A stretch of DNA of 64,000 bases from Roseicyclus marinus. Lineage in GTDB: Bacteria > Pseudomonadota > Alphaproteobacteria > Rhodobacterales > Rhodobacteraceae. The stretch's first letter is position 1; each line of letters starts with the position of its first letter. The stretch is taken from the NCBI RefSeq assembly GCF_030163795.1, contig NZ_JASJOF010000011.1:26396-90395 (forward strand). The letters run 5' to 3'. Positions 54,739-62,986 of the stretch are shown piece by piece. The notes under the pieces were generated by a model. The model saw nothing but the letters and a program-made list of their open reading frames with translations, had not been told where the DNA came from and searched no databases. The translations under genes were made by a program, and so were the position numbers.

Positions 54739-57179
54739 ATCCGCACCCGTTCGGCTTTGGGGTCATAAAGGGGGGTCAGGCTGGCGCGGGCCTTGTGCCG
54801 CACGCCGGCCACTTCGATTTCGTAAGCGCTGGCAAGAACTTGCTCGGCTGTCTCGCCGGGGCAGGGGACATAGCCCATCCCGATGGCACCGCCCAAGGCA
54901 TGGCCGTAATTGCCGCTTGTCACCGGGCCCACGATCTTGCCGTCGCGCAAGATCGCCTCGTTGTGGAACAGGAGCGGCTCGGGGTCTTCGAGCTGGAATT
55001 GCAGCATCATCCGAAGAAGCCCGGCATCTTGCTTGCGCATCACTGCGTCGCGGCCGATGAAATCGCCCTTGGCGGGTTTCACCGCAAAGCCCAGACCCGC
55101 CTCCAGCACATGATCCTCGTCGGTGATGTCATGGCCGAAATGGCGATAGGCCTTTTCGATCCGGCAACTATCCAGCGTGTGAAGGCCACAGAGCTTCAGC
55201 CCGTGATCCGCACCCGCATCACGCAAGGTCTCGAAAACATGGGCGGCCATGTCGGTGGAAACGTACAGTTCCCACCCCAATTCACCGACGTAGGAAATGC
55301 GATGCGCGCGGGCCAGCCCCATCCCGATCTCGATCTCGCGCGCCGTGCCGAAGGCGAAACCCTTGTGGCTCAGATCATCGGGGCTGACGGCGCACAACAG
55401 GTCGCGCGCCTTGGGGCCCATGACGCAAAACACGGCCTCAGACGCTGTCATGTCCACGATGGCGACCGCATGATCGCCTTGATGGCGGCGCAGCCATGCC
55501 AGATCGCGTTGCAGCGTGGCCCCCGGCACGACCAGCAGATAGGCGGTTTCCGACAGACGCGTGACCGTCAGATCGCTTTCGATGCCGCCGCGATCGTTCA
55601 GCATCTGGGTATAGACGACCCGGCCCTTGGTCACATCCACCTGATTGGCGCAAAGCCGGTTGAGGAAGGCAGATGCGTCCCGCCCCTCGACCCGGATCTT
55701 GCCAAAGGATGTCATGTCGAAAAGGCCCACGCCATTGCGTACCGCCATATGCTCGGCACGCTGGTTGCCAAACCAGTTCTGGCGGCCCCAGCTGTAGCGA
55801 TATTCCCGTTCCTGCCCCGGTTCCGCAAACCAGTTTGCGCGTTCCCAGCCCGCCACCTCGCCGAAAACCGCGCCTGCGGCCTTGAGATGTTCGTGAATGG
55901 GCGACCGCCGCACGCCGCGCGCGGTCTCGACCTGCCGATAGGGCCAGTGATCGGCGTAAAGCAGGCCCAGCGTCTCGGTCACGCGCTCCTTCAGGTAGCG
56001 GCGGTTGCGCTGGAAGGGCTGGGCGCGGCGGATATCCACCTCCCACAGGTCGAAGGGCGGCTCGCCCTCCGCGATCCAATGGGCCAGCGCCATGCCCGCG
56101 CCACCCGACGAAACGATCCCGATCGAATTGTAGCCCGCCGCGATCCAGTAGCCCTTCAGCTCCGGCGCTTCGCCCAGATAGTAGCGGTCATCGGGGGTGA
56201 AGCTTTCGGGCCCGTTGAAAAAGGTATGGATGCCCGCCGTTTCGAACATCGGCATACGCTTGGTCGCCATCTCGAGGATCGGCTCGAAATGCTCGAAATC
56301 TTCCGGCAGGGCGTCGAAACAGAAATCTTCGGGAATACCGCCCATGCCCCATGGCTTGGCGCGTGGCTCGAATGCGCCCAGCATCATCTTGCCAGCGTCC
56401 GATTTGTAATAGGCGCATTCATCCGGCACCCGCAGAACCGGCAAATGCCCAAGTCCTTCGATGGGTTCGGTCACAAGGTAGAAATGTTCGCAGGCATGCA
56501 GCGGCAAGGTCACGCCGGATTGGGCGGCCAGATCGCGGCCCCACATGCCGCCGCAATTGATCACCACATCGGCGGCGATATGGCCCTGTTCGCTGCCGTT
56601 GTCCCAGTTCACGCCGGTCGCACGCGCGCCGTCATCGGTGACGCCCGTGACCTTGACGCCTTCAAGGATCGTGGCGCCCGCCATCCGCGCGCCCTTTGCC
56701 AGCGCCATGGCGATATTGGCCGGGTCGCATTGCCCATCCCCCGGCAGATGCAGTGCGCAGGTGACATCGCCGATTTCGACATGCGGATACATCGCGCGCA
56801 CTTCGGCCTTGCTGATTTCATGCACCTCGACACCAAAGGTGCGGGCGACGGTCGCCTGCCGCAGCAATTCCTCGCGCCTATCCGCCGTCAGGCCCAAGGA
56901 GATGGACCCCACCTGCCGCATGCCGGTGGCGACACCCGTTTCCGCCTCGAGCTTGGTGTAGAGGTCGGCGGAATACTTGGCCAATCGCGTCATGTTCTGG
57001 CTGCCGCGCAACTGGCCCACCAGACCCGCCGCATGCCAAGTGGTGCCGCAGGTTAGCTGCTTGCGCTCCAAAAGCACGATGTCGGTCCAGCCGAGCTTGG
57101 CCAGATGATAGGCGACCGAACAACCCGAGACACCGCCGCCGATGATGACTGCGCGTGCGTGCGTTGGGGGTTTTGCCAT
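54735..57179 (-). CDS. FAD-dependent demethylating dehydrogenase with GcvT domain (dimethylglycine/sarcosine dehydrogenase-like)
   Basis: An 814-residue two-part enzyme. Residues 1 to about 390 are a DAO-type FAD domain starting VIIGGGVSGCSVAYHLA, with the CGTTWHAAG motif whose His is the covalent flavin attachment point in dimethylglycine and sarcosine dehydrogenases. The C-terminal part (about 430-810) is a GcvT/folate-binding domain. It removes N-methyl groups oxidatively and can pass them to tetrahydrofolate as methylene-THF. It overlaps the MttB-family gene. A second paralogue lies immediately upstream. Confidence 0.9.
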   Translation of the reverse strand: MAKPPTHARAVIIGGGVSGCSVAYHLAKLGWTDIVLLERKQLTCGTTWHAAGLVGQLRGSQNMTRLAKYSADLYTKLEAETGVATGMRQVGSISLGLTADRREELLRQATVARTFGVEVHEISKAEVRAMYPHVEIGDVTCALHLPGDGQCDPANIAMALAKGARMAGATILEGVKVTGVTDDGARATGVNWDNGSEQGHIAADVVINCGGMWGRDLAAQSGVTLPLHACEHFYLVTEPIEGLGHLPVLRVPDECAYYKSDAGKMMLGAFEPRAKPWGMGGIPEDFCFDALPEDFEHFEPILEMATKRMPMFETAGIHTFFNGPESFTPDDRYYLGEAPELKGYWIAAGYNSIGIVSSGGAGMALAHWIAEGEPPFDLWEVDIRRAQPFQRNRRYLKERVTETLGLLYADHWPYRQVETARGVRRSPIHEHLKAAGAVFGEVAGWERANWFAEPGQEREYRYSWGRQNWFGNQRAEHMAVRNGVGLFDMTSFGKIRVEGRDASAFLNRLCANQVDVTKGRVVYTQMLNDRGGIESDLTVTRLSETAYLLVVPGATLQRDLAWLRRHQGDHAVAIVDMTASEAVFCVMGPKARDLLCAVSPDDLSHKGFAFGTAREIEIGMGLARAHRISYVGELGWELYVSTDMAAHVFETLRDAGADHGLKLCGLHTLDSCRIEKAYRHFGHDITDEDHVLEAGLGFAVKPAKGDFIGRDAVMRKQDAGLLRMMLQFQLEDPEPLLFHNEAILRDGKIVGPVTSGNYGHALGGAIGMGYVPCPGETAEQVLASAYEIEVAGVRHKARASLTPLYDPKAERVRM

Positions 57180-57183
57180 GATG

Positions 57184-59631
57184 TCAGGCCCTCAACCGGC
57201 TGTTGTCGGGGTCCCAAAGCGGGCCATCGGGCTGCACCACCGCCGCGCGGCGCTGCCCGTAGATATCGACCTCGATCTCTGTTCCCGGCACGGCCAGATC
57301 AGCGCGCACCATGCCCAGCGCGACCGACCCGCCGACGCGGTAGCCCCATGCCCCCGAAGTGGTTTCGCCCACGACCTGCCCGTCATGCCAAAGCGTCGAC
57401 ATATAAGGCGCATCCGCCGCCCCTGCATCCACGCGCAAGGTGACGAAGCGCTTGGTCACGCCCGCCTGTTTCTCGGCCAAAAGCGCCTGTTTGCCGGGGA
57501 AATCCTGCGCCTTGTCGAAGCGGATGAACCGATCAAGACCGCCCTGCAGCAGGCTGTAATCCGTGGACAAATCGCCCTTCCAGGCGCGGTAGCCCTTTTC
57601 GATGCGCAAACTGTTCAGCGCGAACATGCCGAAGGGCTTGGCCCCTTGGGCCAGCACCGCCTCGTAAATCGCTGGAATATCACCGTTCTCGGCATGAACT
57701 TCCCAGCCCAACTCACCGGCAAAGGACACACGCGCAAGCATGCAGGGGCGGCCAGCGACATTGGCGGCCTGATGGCTCAGCCATGGCAAGGTCAGATCGG
57801 CCGTTGTGCCCACGGCCGCGAACAAATCGCGCGCGCGGGGACCGGTGACGATCAATGTCCCGTAGTCGCGGCTGTGATCTTTCAGCGACAGCCCTTCGGG
57901 CAGATCGCGGGCCAACCATTCGAAATCATGCCATTGCGCGACCGCAGCCGTGATCAGGGTAAAGGCATCTTCGTCATGACGCAGGATCGACATCTCGGTC
58001 AGGATGCGGCCCCGCTTGTCGGGGAAATAGCCAAGGTTCATCCGCCCGACCTTGGGCAAGGCCCCCGCGATCTTGCCCGACAGCCAATCGGCCGCTCCCG
58101 CGCCCGTCAGTCGGAAGCGCGAAAACCCCGGCAGGTCCAGAACCCCCACATCGTCGTGCACAGCCTCGCATTCCTCGCGGATGCGCGCCTCCCACGGGCC
58201 TGCGCGGTTCCAGGTCTGGGTCGCTTCCTCCGACGTGTCATCGCCCGGTTGCGCGAACCAATTGGCGCGTTCCCAACCGCCATAGGCCCCCATCTGCCCG
58301 CCCAGCGCCTTCACCCGTTCATGGATGGGCGACACCTTGCGGTCCGGGGCGGCAGGCCAGCGATGCCACGGGAAATGCATCGCGTATTCGTGGCCGTAGA
58401 CCTCCATCCCCTTGGCCACACAGTAATCGTGGTCGGTGTAATCGGTGAACCGGCGCGGATCGCACGACCACATATCCCACTCGGTCGCGCCCTGCGTGAT
58501 CCATTCGGCCAAGACCTTGCCCGCGCCACCGCCCTGCGCGATGCCGAAGGTGAAAACACAGGCTTCGAAGGCATTGGGCACCCCCGGCATCGGCCCGATC
58601 AGCGGGTTGCCATCAGGTGTATAGGGGATCGGGCCGTTGATGACGCGCGCCAGACCCGCTTCGGCCAGAAGCGGCACACGCGCCATCGCATCCTCGATCT
58701 GGAAGGACAGCCGTTCCAGATCATCAGGGTAAAGCTGGAAGCTGAAATCCTCGGGCATCGGGTCCGACGGGTCGACCCAATGCGCCCGGCATGGCCGCTC
58801 GTATGGGCCAAGGTTGAAGCCGTTCTTCTCCTGCCGGAGGTAATAGGACGTGTCGACATCGCGCAAAAGCGGCAGCTTGTGTCCCGCCTCAGCCGCCCAG
58901 TCGCGGATTTCCGGCACCTCGTCGAAGACCATGTATTGATGGCTCATCACCATCATCGGCACGGTCCGCCCGCCATAGGGCTTGAACCATTCGCCGACGC
59001 GCTGGGCGTAATAGCCTGCGGCATTGACCACGATCTCGCAGCGGATATCGCCCTTTTCGGTCTGCACGATCCAGTCGCCGTTCTCGCGTCTGACACCCGT
59101 GGCGGGGCAAAAGCGCACGATCGTGGCCCCCAGATCACGCGCGCCCTTGGCAAGTGCCTGCGTCAGCTGCGCGGGGTCGATATCGCCATCGGCCGGATCG
59201 TAGAGCGCGCACTTGATGTCATGGGTCTCGATGAACGGATATTTCGCCTTGATCTCGTCGGGTGACAGGATCTCCAGAGACATGCCTTGATAAAGCCCCA
59301 TGCCGCGCGCGCGGGCGAATTCCTGCATCCGCTCGTCGGAATGGCCCAACCGGATCGAGCCTGTCACATGGTAGTTCATCGGGTAATCGACCGCCGCGCC
59401 AAGCCCGCGGTACAGCTCGGTCGAATAGCGCTGCATGTTCATGATCGACCACGAGGTCGAAAAGGTCGGCACATTGCCCGCCGCATGCCAGGTGGACCCT
59501 GCGGTCAGCTCGTTCTTTTCCAGCAGCACGCAATCTGTCCAGCCCGCCCGCGCCAGGTGGTACAGCGCCGACACACCGACCGCCCCACCGCCGATGATCA
59601 CCACGCGTGCCTGACTTGGTACCTCCGACAT
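57184..59631 (-). CDS. second FAD/GcvT demethylating dehydrogenase (dimethylglycine/sarcosine dehydrogenase-like)
   Basis: An 815-residue paralogue of the downstream gene with the same order: FAD domain (VVIIGGGAVGVSALYHLA, AGSTWHAAGNV with the flavin-linked His) and C-terminal GcvT domain. The two proteins differ throughout, so this is an old duplication, and they may act on successive substrates such as dimethylated and monomethylated amines. ATG 59631 (MSEVPSQ) follows GGGGGGAAAG. It is the first gene of the operon and diverges from a LysR regulator 105 bases away. Confidence 0.9.
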   Translation of the reverse strand: MSEVPSQARVVIIGGGAVGVSALYHLARAGWTDCVLLEKNELTAGSTWHAAGNVPTFSTSWSIMNMQRYSTELYRGLGAAVDYPMNYHVTGSIRLGHSDERMQEFARARGMGLYQGMSLEILSPDEIKAKYPFIETHDIKCALYDPADGDIDPAQLTQALAKGARDLGATIVRFCPATGVRRENGDWIVQTEKGDIRCEIVVNAAGYYAQRVGEWFKPYGGRTVPMMVMSHQYMVFDEVPEIRDWAAEAGHKLPLLRDVDTSYYLRQEKNGFNLGPYERPCRAHWVDPSDPMPEDFSFQLYPDDLERLSFQIEDAMARVPLLAEAGLARVINGPIPYTPDGNPLIGPMPGVPNAFEACVFTFGIAQGGGAGKVLAEWITQGATEWDMWSCDPRRFTDYTDHDYCVAKGMEVYGHEYAMHFPWHRWPAAPDRKVSPIHERVKALGGQMGAYGGWERANWFAQPGDDTSEEATQTWNRAGPWEARIREECEAVHDDVGVLDLPGFSRFRLTGAGAADWLSGKIAGALPKVGRMNLGYFPDKRGRILTEMSILRHDEDAFTLITAAVAQWHDFEWLARDLPEGLSLKDHSRDYGTLIVTGPRARDLFAAVGTTADLTLPWLSHQAANVAGRPCMLARVSFAGELGWEVHAENGDIPAIYEAVLAQGAKPFGMFALNSLRIEKGYRAWKGDLSTDYSLLQGGLDRFIRFDKAQDFPGKQALLAEKQAGVTKRFVTLRVDAGAADAPYMSTLWHDGQVVGETTSGAWGYRVGGSVALGMVRADLAVPGTEIEVDIYGQRRAAVVQPDGPLWDPDNSRLRA

Positions 59632-59708
59632 GCGCTTTCCCCCCTTGGTCTTGGGGTCGAGTATTCCCGCTGGCAAAGAACAGTTCAATTCGTCAGAAGA
59701 ATGTGTAT

Positions 59709-59727
59709 TGATCGGAAAAATCGATCA
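59709..59727. promoter_or_regulatory. dyad in divergent LysR / dehydrogenase spacer, candidate operator
   Basis: TGATCG (59709-59714) and CGATCA (59722-59727) form a perfect 6-bp inverted repeat around GAAAAAT, 9 bases before the LysR start codon. Its position between a LysR gene and its likely divergent target, and its dyad form, suit LysR binding and autoregulation. This is inference from position and symmetry. Confidence 0.45.
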
Positions 59728-59736
59728 GGGGGCGCC

Positions 59737-60594
59737 ATGAACCTCGAGCAGATCCACACCTTTCTGGACCTGTGCGAGACGCGCAGCTTCAACCGTACGG
59801 CAAGCCGGCTGGGCGTCACGCAATCGACCATCTCGGGCCGGGTTCAGGCGCTCGAGACGGCGCTGGGCTGCAAGCTTCTTGAACGCAGCCGCGCAGGTAC
59901 GGAACTGACCACCGAAGGCTTGCGCTTCGAGCCGCATGCCCGCGCGATGCGCAATGGCTGGACGGTGGCGACACAGGCGGTCAAGGGCGCGGGCAATGCC
60001 GCGATGGCCATGCGCATCGGCATCCAGCATGATCTCTTGGGCGATCAGGTGGCCCAATGGGTCAAGGCGGTGCAAGGCGCGGTGCCCGAGACCGCCCTCT
60101 ATGTCGAGGCCGATTATTCCGCCCAGATGTGCGCCGATGTGCGCGACGGCCAGCTTGATCTTGCCATTCACTACACCCCAAAGCCGCATCCGGATCTGTA
60201 TTTCGAAACGCTGGGCGAGGTGGCCTATGTCATGGTCTCGACCGAGGCCACCGATCTGTCCGATATCCGGCCTGACAGCTACATCTTGCCCAATTATGCA
60301 CCGGCCTTTTCCACCACCCATGCTGTGCTTTTGCCGACCTTGTCGATGGGGGCCGTTTCGAGCGGGCAAAACGCGGTTATCCGGGGCCTTTTGCTGGCCT
60401 TGGGCGGCAGCACCTATGTCCTGAGAGAGACGGCGCGCGATCTGGAACGGGCAGGATTTGCACGGCCCGTCGCCCGTGCGCCACGGATCGAACAGCCCGT
60501 CTATGCCGCCATCCATCTGCGCAACCGTCACCGGGGCGCGCACCGCCGAATCTTGCGCGCGCTCAGGGCGCATCTCGCCGGTCGGTCGGCCTGA
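59737..60594 (+). CDS. LysR family transcriptional regulator
   Basis: A 285-residue regulator: winged helix-turn-helix at about 1-60 (MNLEQIHTFLDL, GVTQSTISGRVQALE) and a LysR substrate-binding domain (about 90-280). It diverges from the FAD/GcvT dehydrogenase operon and is the obvious candidate to control it in response to the amine substrate or a breakdown product. The ATG at 59737 matches the family start; upstream in-frame codons overlap the promoter region. Confidence 0.88.
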   Translation: MNLEQIHTFLDLCETRSFNRTASRLGVTQSTISGRVQALETALGCKLLERSRAGTELTTEGLRFEPHARAMRNGWTVATQAVKGAGNAAMAMRIGIQHDLLGDQVAQWVKAVQGAVPETALYVEADYSAQMCADVRDGQLDLAIHYTPKPHPDLYFETLGEVAYVMVSTEATDLSDIRPDSYILPNYAPAFSTTHAVLLPTLSMGAVSSGQNAVIRGLLLALGGSTYVLRETARDLERAGFARPVARAPRIEQPVYAAIHLRNRHRGAHRRILRALRAHLAGRSA

Positions 60595-61150
60595 TCCCCA
60601 GAGCGCGCGCCGCGGATCGCGCGGCGGGCGGACACTGGCCACAGGTCTGACGTCCCGCGGAAAACGGACCTTCCGGCAGGGTGCTCGGCGTCCGACGGGA
60701 CCCATGTTGCTCCCTGCGCATGACGTACCGAAACCGATCGAAAGCAAGTCTGAAAGGGTGGCGGCCCTTTGCGGGGCCTTCCGGGGCCAGTCATGGCCCT
60801 CGGTCGTGGTCTTTGTGATCTTGGGAAACTGGCTGGGGTGGTAGGAGCCCTTTACTGTTGTTGTTCCTTCTCACCTTTTCCTCTGCCTCCCTATCCTCTG
60901 GGGCGATTACTGGGGCAATCAGGGTGCCTCGGGTGCCGTTTCGAGGGCTCTGGTGGCGGCACGGTCACGGGGCCGTCTGAAGGCCCGCCCGCTCACAGTC
61001 TGGCAGGAAGCCCCGGACGCGTCGCTCTGACGGTCTGATCGCGCCTCTGCCGTCAACCGAGCCATGTCGCAGGCGTAGTCTTCAGCGGTCCCGTCGGGGT
61101 ACCCATTGTTCCTTGTCCTTGGTCAACCTCACCGGAGAGACAACGATGAA
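60595..61150. other. intergenic region at the border of the mobile-element remnants
   Basis: About 550 bases with no supported gene. It contains an AAAGGG/CCCTTT hairpin (60753-60770) and the first copy of a 33-bp direct repeat (60888-60920). A 46-codon frame at 60704-60844 with a hydrophobic end has no ribosome site. From about 60850 onward sequence character changes from chromosomal operons to repeats and integrase debris. Confidence 0.5.
60888..60920. repeat. 33-bp direct repeat, copy 1 (candidate att site)
   Basis: The 33 bases from TCCCTATCCTCTGGGGCG onward recur at 62178-62210 with two mismatches, in the same orientation 1290 bases away. The block between them holds the integrase remnant, a small ORF and the TM2 gene. 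Flanking direct repeats around an integrase fit attachment-site duplication, but loss of the rest of the element makes this unproven. Confidence 0.7.
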
Positions 61151-61194
61151 AAAAGAAAAAGGGAAGAAGGCCCCCCGGCGTTGCCGCCGGAGGG
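61147..61194 (-). terminator. rho-independent terminator after the small ORF / integrase module
   Basis: On the minus strand CCCTCCGGCG-GCAA-CGCCGGGGGG forms a strong stem-loop (61171-61194), followed by CCTTCTTCCCTTTTTCTTTTTTC. It begins five bases after the stop of the 58-codon ORF. Confidence 0.8.
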
Positions 61195-61332
61195 TTGGTT
61201 ATGGTCGTCCTGAACGGATCACATAGTCAGCCAGCACTTCCCAGTAGTGGTGCCGGTCCCGGTAGCCCTGAGCCCGGGCTGCAAGGTCTTCCGCTTCTTC
61301 CCTCGACAGCCCACCGTCGAACTCAGCGATGG
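61187..61332. repeat. 146-bp direct repeat, copy 1
   Basis: This segment aligns without gaps to 62755-62900, with scattered substitutions. It covers the 3' two-thirds of the 58-residue ORF on the minus strand and a few bases beyond its stop. Most differences fall in third codon positions and the encoded peptide is nearly unchanged. Confidence 0.85.
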
Positions 61333-61375
61333 CCGCCCGCTCCTCGAAGGCGTCGATGTCAGGAAGGCGGTTCAT
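61199..61375 (-). CDS. small conserved hypothetical protein (58 aa) linked to integrase remnant
   Basis: A 58-residue, charged, mostly helical protein with the core EFDGGLSREEAEDLAARAQG. I do not recognise a function. It overlaps the integrase remnant by 4 bases (ATGA), so it was translated from the same message. A related peptide is encoded at 62767-62905, and conservation between copies at protein level suggests that it was a functional gene of the element. It is followed by a good terminator. Confidence 0.7.
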   Translation of the reverse strand: MNRLPDIDAFEERAAIAEFDGGLSREEAEDLAARAQGYRDRHHYWEVLADYVIRSGRP

Positions 61376-61620
61376 CCCGGCAACCTGATCGCGTCGACTA
61401 TCACCCGCTTCTGCTCGTCGCTGATACCTGCCGAGTAGATCGAGTAGGTTAGCCGGTTCTCCGACCGGGCCGACTGGTGGCCGACAAGGGACGCGGTGAA
61501 GTGCTCAGGAACGCCCGCCCGTTCGCACTGGGTGATGAACCACTTCCGGGTAGAGTGAAACACCAGCCCGGGACGGTCGAGACCCAGCTGCCCTCGGAGA
61601 AAATGCTTGCTCAACTGACA
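61372..61620 (-). pseudogene. tyrosine recombinase (phage integrase), C-terminal remnant
   Basis: About 83 codons encode the C-terminal catalytic end of a tyrosine recombinase: HSTRKWFIT (the HxxR pair), then LVGHQS (second conserved His) and a TYSIY segment that would carry the nucleophile Tyr. The frame is closed upstream by a stop at 61621-61623, and the first catalytic Arg and the DNA-binding domains are missing, so the gene is truncated and inactive. It marks a former integrative element. Confidence 0.82.
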
Positions 61621-61720
61621 CTAAGCCGCCACCACTACGTGGTGAAGACCGGCAAGACCGACTGCTAGGATCGAGTAGTTGCGCAGTTGGTGAGCCATAA
61701 GCCCGAGGTAAATTTATAGG

Positions 61721-62047
61721 ATGTCTCTGACAACCGAACAGCAACTACTGATCGAACAGCGTGTCGCCAACGACGGAAAGTCGACCTTGGTTGCTTATCT
61801 AATCTGGTTTTTTGCGGGTTTCTTTGGAGCACATCGCTTCTATCTCGACAAAGGAAATAGCGGCTTTCTCATGTTGGTGTTTGCTGTCTTTGCCTGCGCC
61901 GCTCTTCTTGGGGGGACGCTACTGTTTCTTGTGGTTCCATCGTTTGTTTGGGTGGTAATTGACTTTTTTCTTATTCCGAGCATGGCCAGCCAGAGCCGCG
62001 ACGAACTCAGAACAAGACTGATGCGCAACGCAGACAGTGATCAGTAA
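61721..62047 (+). CDS. TM2 domain-containing membrane protein
   Basis: A 108-residue protein with two hydrophobic helices. The stretch AYLIWFFAGFFGAHRFYLDKG is the TM2 domain signature, and the pair of helices is joined by a short loop and followed by a charged tail. TM2 proteins are of unknown function in bacteria. It starts at ATG 61721 with an upstream GAGG. Base composition is visibly lower in GC than the chromosomal operons, in keeping with transfer. Confidence 0.8.
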   Translation: MSLTTEQQLLIEQRVANDGKSTLVAYLIWFFAGFFGAHRFYLDKGNSGFLMLVFAVFACAALLGGTLLFLVVPSFVWVVIDFFLIPSMASQSRDELRTRLMRNADSDQ

Positions 62048-62177
62048 CAACAAGCATATCTGGCGCCGTGGCAGACTTGCGCTAGAATTTCAACGCTGGA
62101 CCGATCAGTGCGGCGCCGCTGCCGTCTCCCTTGCACTAGGTCACGTATTTGCCAGTTCGTAGCGACTGCAAGGTGCG

Positions 62178-62210
62178 TCCCTATCCTCTGGGGCGGTTAC
62201 TGGGCCAATC
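62178..62210. repeat. 33-bp direct repeat, copy 2 (candidate att site)
   Basis: Second copy of the 33-bp sequence at 60888-60920, same orientation, two mismatches. It lies in the spacer after the TM2 gene. Confidence 0.7.
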
Positions 62211-62267
62211 TTAACGTCTATGGTTGATCAGGGAACAGGTGGGGTCTGTCTGGCAATGGAGGGCATA

Positions 62268-62414
62268 ATGATCTTCGCGCTACTGGTGCTAGGGCTCATC
62301 ATCATGGCCTTCTACAGCGCCAATCTTCTCAGAAAGGAAGGCTTCTCACTCTACAACTTCTTTTCTGTGGTGAACATCGTGCTGATCATCATGATCCTGA
62401 TCACCAAAACATGA
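62268..62414 (+). CDS. small two-helix membrane protein (48 aa)
   Basis: A 48-residue protein, almost entirely two hydrophobic helices joined by a short charged segment (LLRKEGFSLYN). ATG 62268 has GGAGGG close upstream; an earlier in-frame ATG at 62220 is less likely. I do not recognise it. It is followed 7 bases later by another small membrane-protein ORF, so they may be paired. Confidence 0.5.
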   Translation: MIFALLVLGLIIMAFYSANLLRKEGFSLYNFFSVVNIVLIIMILITKT

Positions 62415-62421
62415 GCGACCG

Positions 62422-62613
62422 ATGAACAGACAGGGACCGCCTGACAAAGACACCGGGAAGCCTGAAGCCGCGCCTCAAGCAACCCCGGTCAGACCGAAAC
62501 AGGAAAGCGCTTTCGAGGGCTGGCTGAGAGACGAAGAACGAAGCCCATACGGCTGGATCTGGCAGGCCCTTGCGTCGGTCATATTGCTTGCTGTCCTGCT
62601 GTTCTTGGAATGA
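62422..62613 (+). CDS. small protein with C-terminal membrane anchor (63 aa)
   Basis: A 63-residue protein with a proline- and charge-rich N-terminus and one C-terminal hydrophobic helix (IWQALASVILLAVLLFLE), resembling a tail-anchored protein. No function recognised. It lies 7 bases after the 48-residue membrane ORF. The ribosome site is weak, so the call is moderate. Confidence 0.5.
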   Translation: MNRQGPPDKDTGKPEAAPQATPVRPKQESAFEGWLRDEERSPYGWIWQALASVILLAVLLFLE

Positions 62614-62754
62614 CCCGCCAGCGGCCCACGGAGTGCTACACAGGCACCTTCTTTGGCTTGGCACTACTGTACCCATTGAAGGCTCCGTCTTGCCGCCCTC
62701 GGAACCACTCCAAAAAAGACAAGGTAGCGAGACCCCGACGCAGCCGAAGCCGCG

Positions 62755-62900
62755 CCGGAGGGTTGTTTATGGTCGTCCCGAACGGATCACATAGTCAGCT
62801 AGCACCTGCCAGTAGTGGTGCCGGTCTCTATAGGTCTGAGCCCGTGCCGCTAGGTCTTCCGCCTCCTCCCGTGTCAGCCCACCTTCGAACTCAAGGATGG
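62755..62900. repeat. 146-bp direct repeat, copy 2
   Basis: Second copy of the segment at 61187-61332, offset by exactly 1568 bases with no gaps. Its left neighbour no longer has the terminator hairpin and its right neighbour no longer has integrase sequence, so copy 2 is more decayed. Confidence 0.85.
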
Positions 62901-62905
62901 AGGGG
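62767..62905 (-). pseudogene. truncated second copy of the small conserved ORF
   Basis: The last about 45 codons match the 58-residue protein at 61199-61375 (EFEGGLTREEAEDLAARAQT and the same C-terminus), but homology stops at about 62905 and the upstream sequence is unrelated, without a matching start. It is probably a decayed copy. The preserved peptide suggests decay was recent or the copy was under selection for some time. Confidence 0.6.
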
Positions 62906-62986
62906 GCGTAGGGAGAAGCCCTGCCTTGAATTTCTGAAGCGTTCAACGCAAGCTTTCGATGGCGGCAAGCCAAAGGATTAAATGAT

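Noticed and set aside
60704..60844. 46-codon frame with hydrophobic C-terminus after the LysR gene
   Set aside because: No ribosome site, and it overlaps an inverted repeat at 60753-60770; too little to call a gene.
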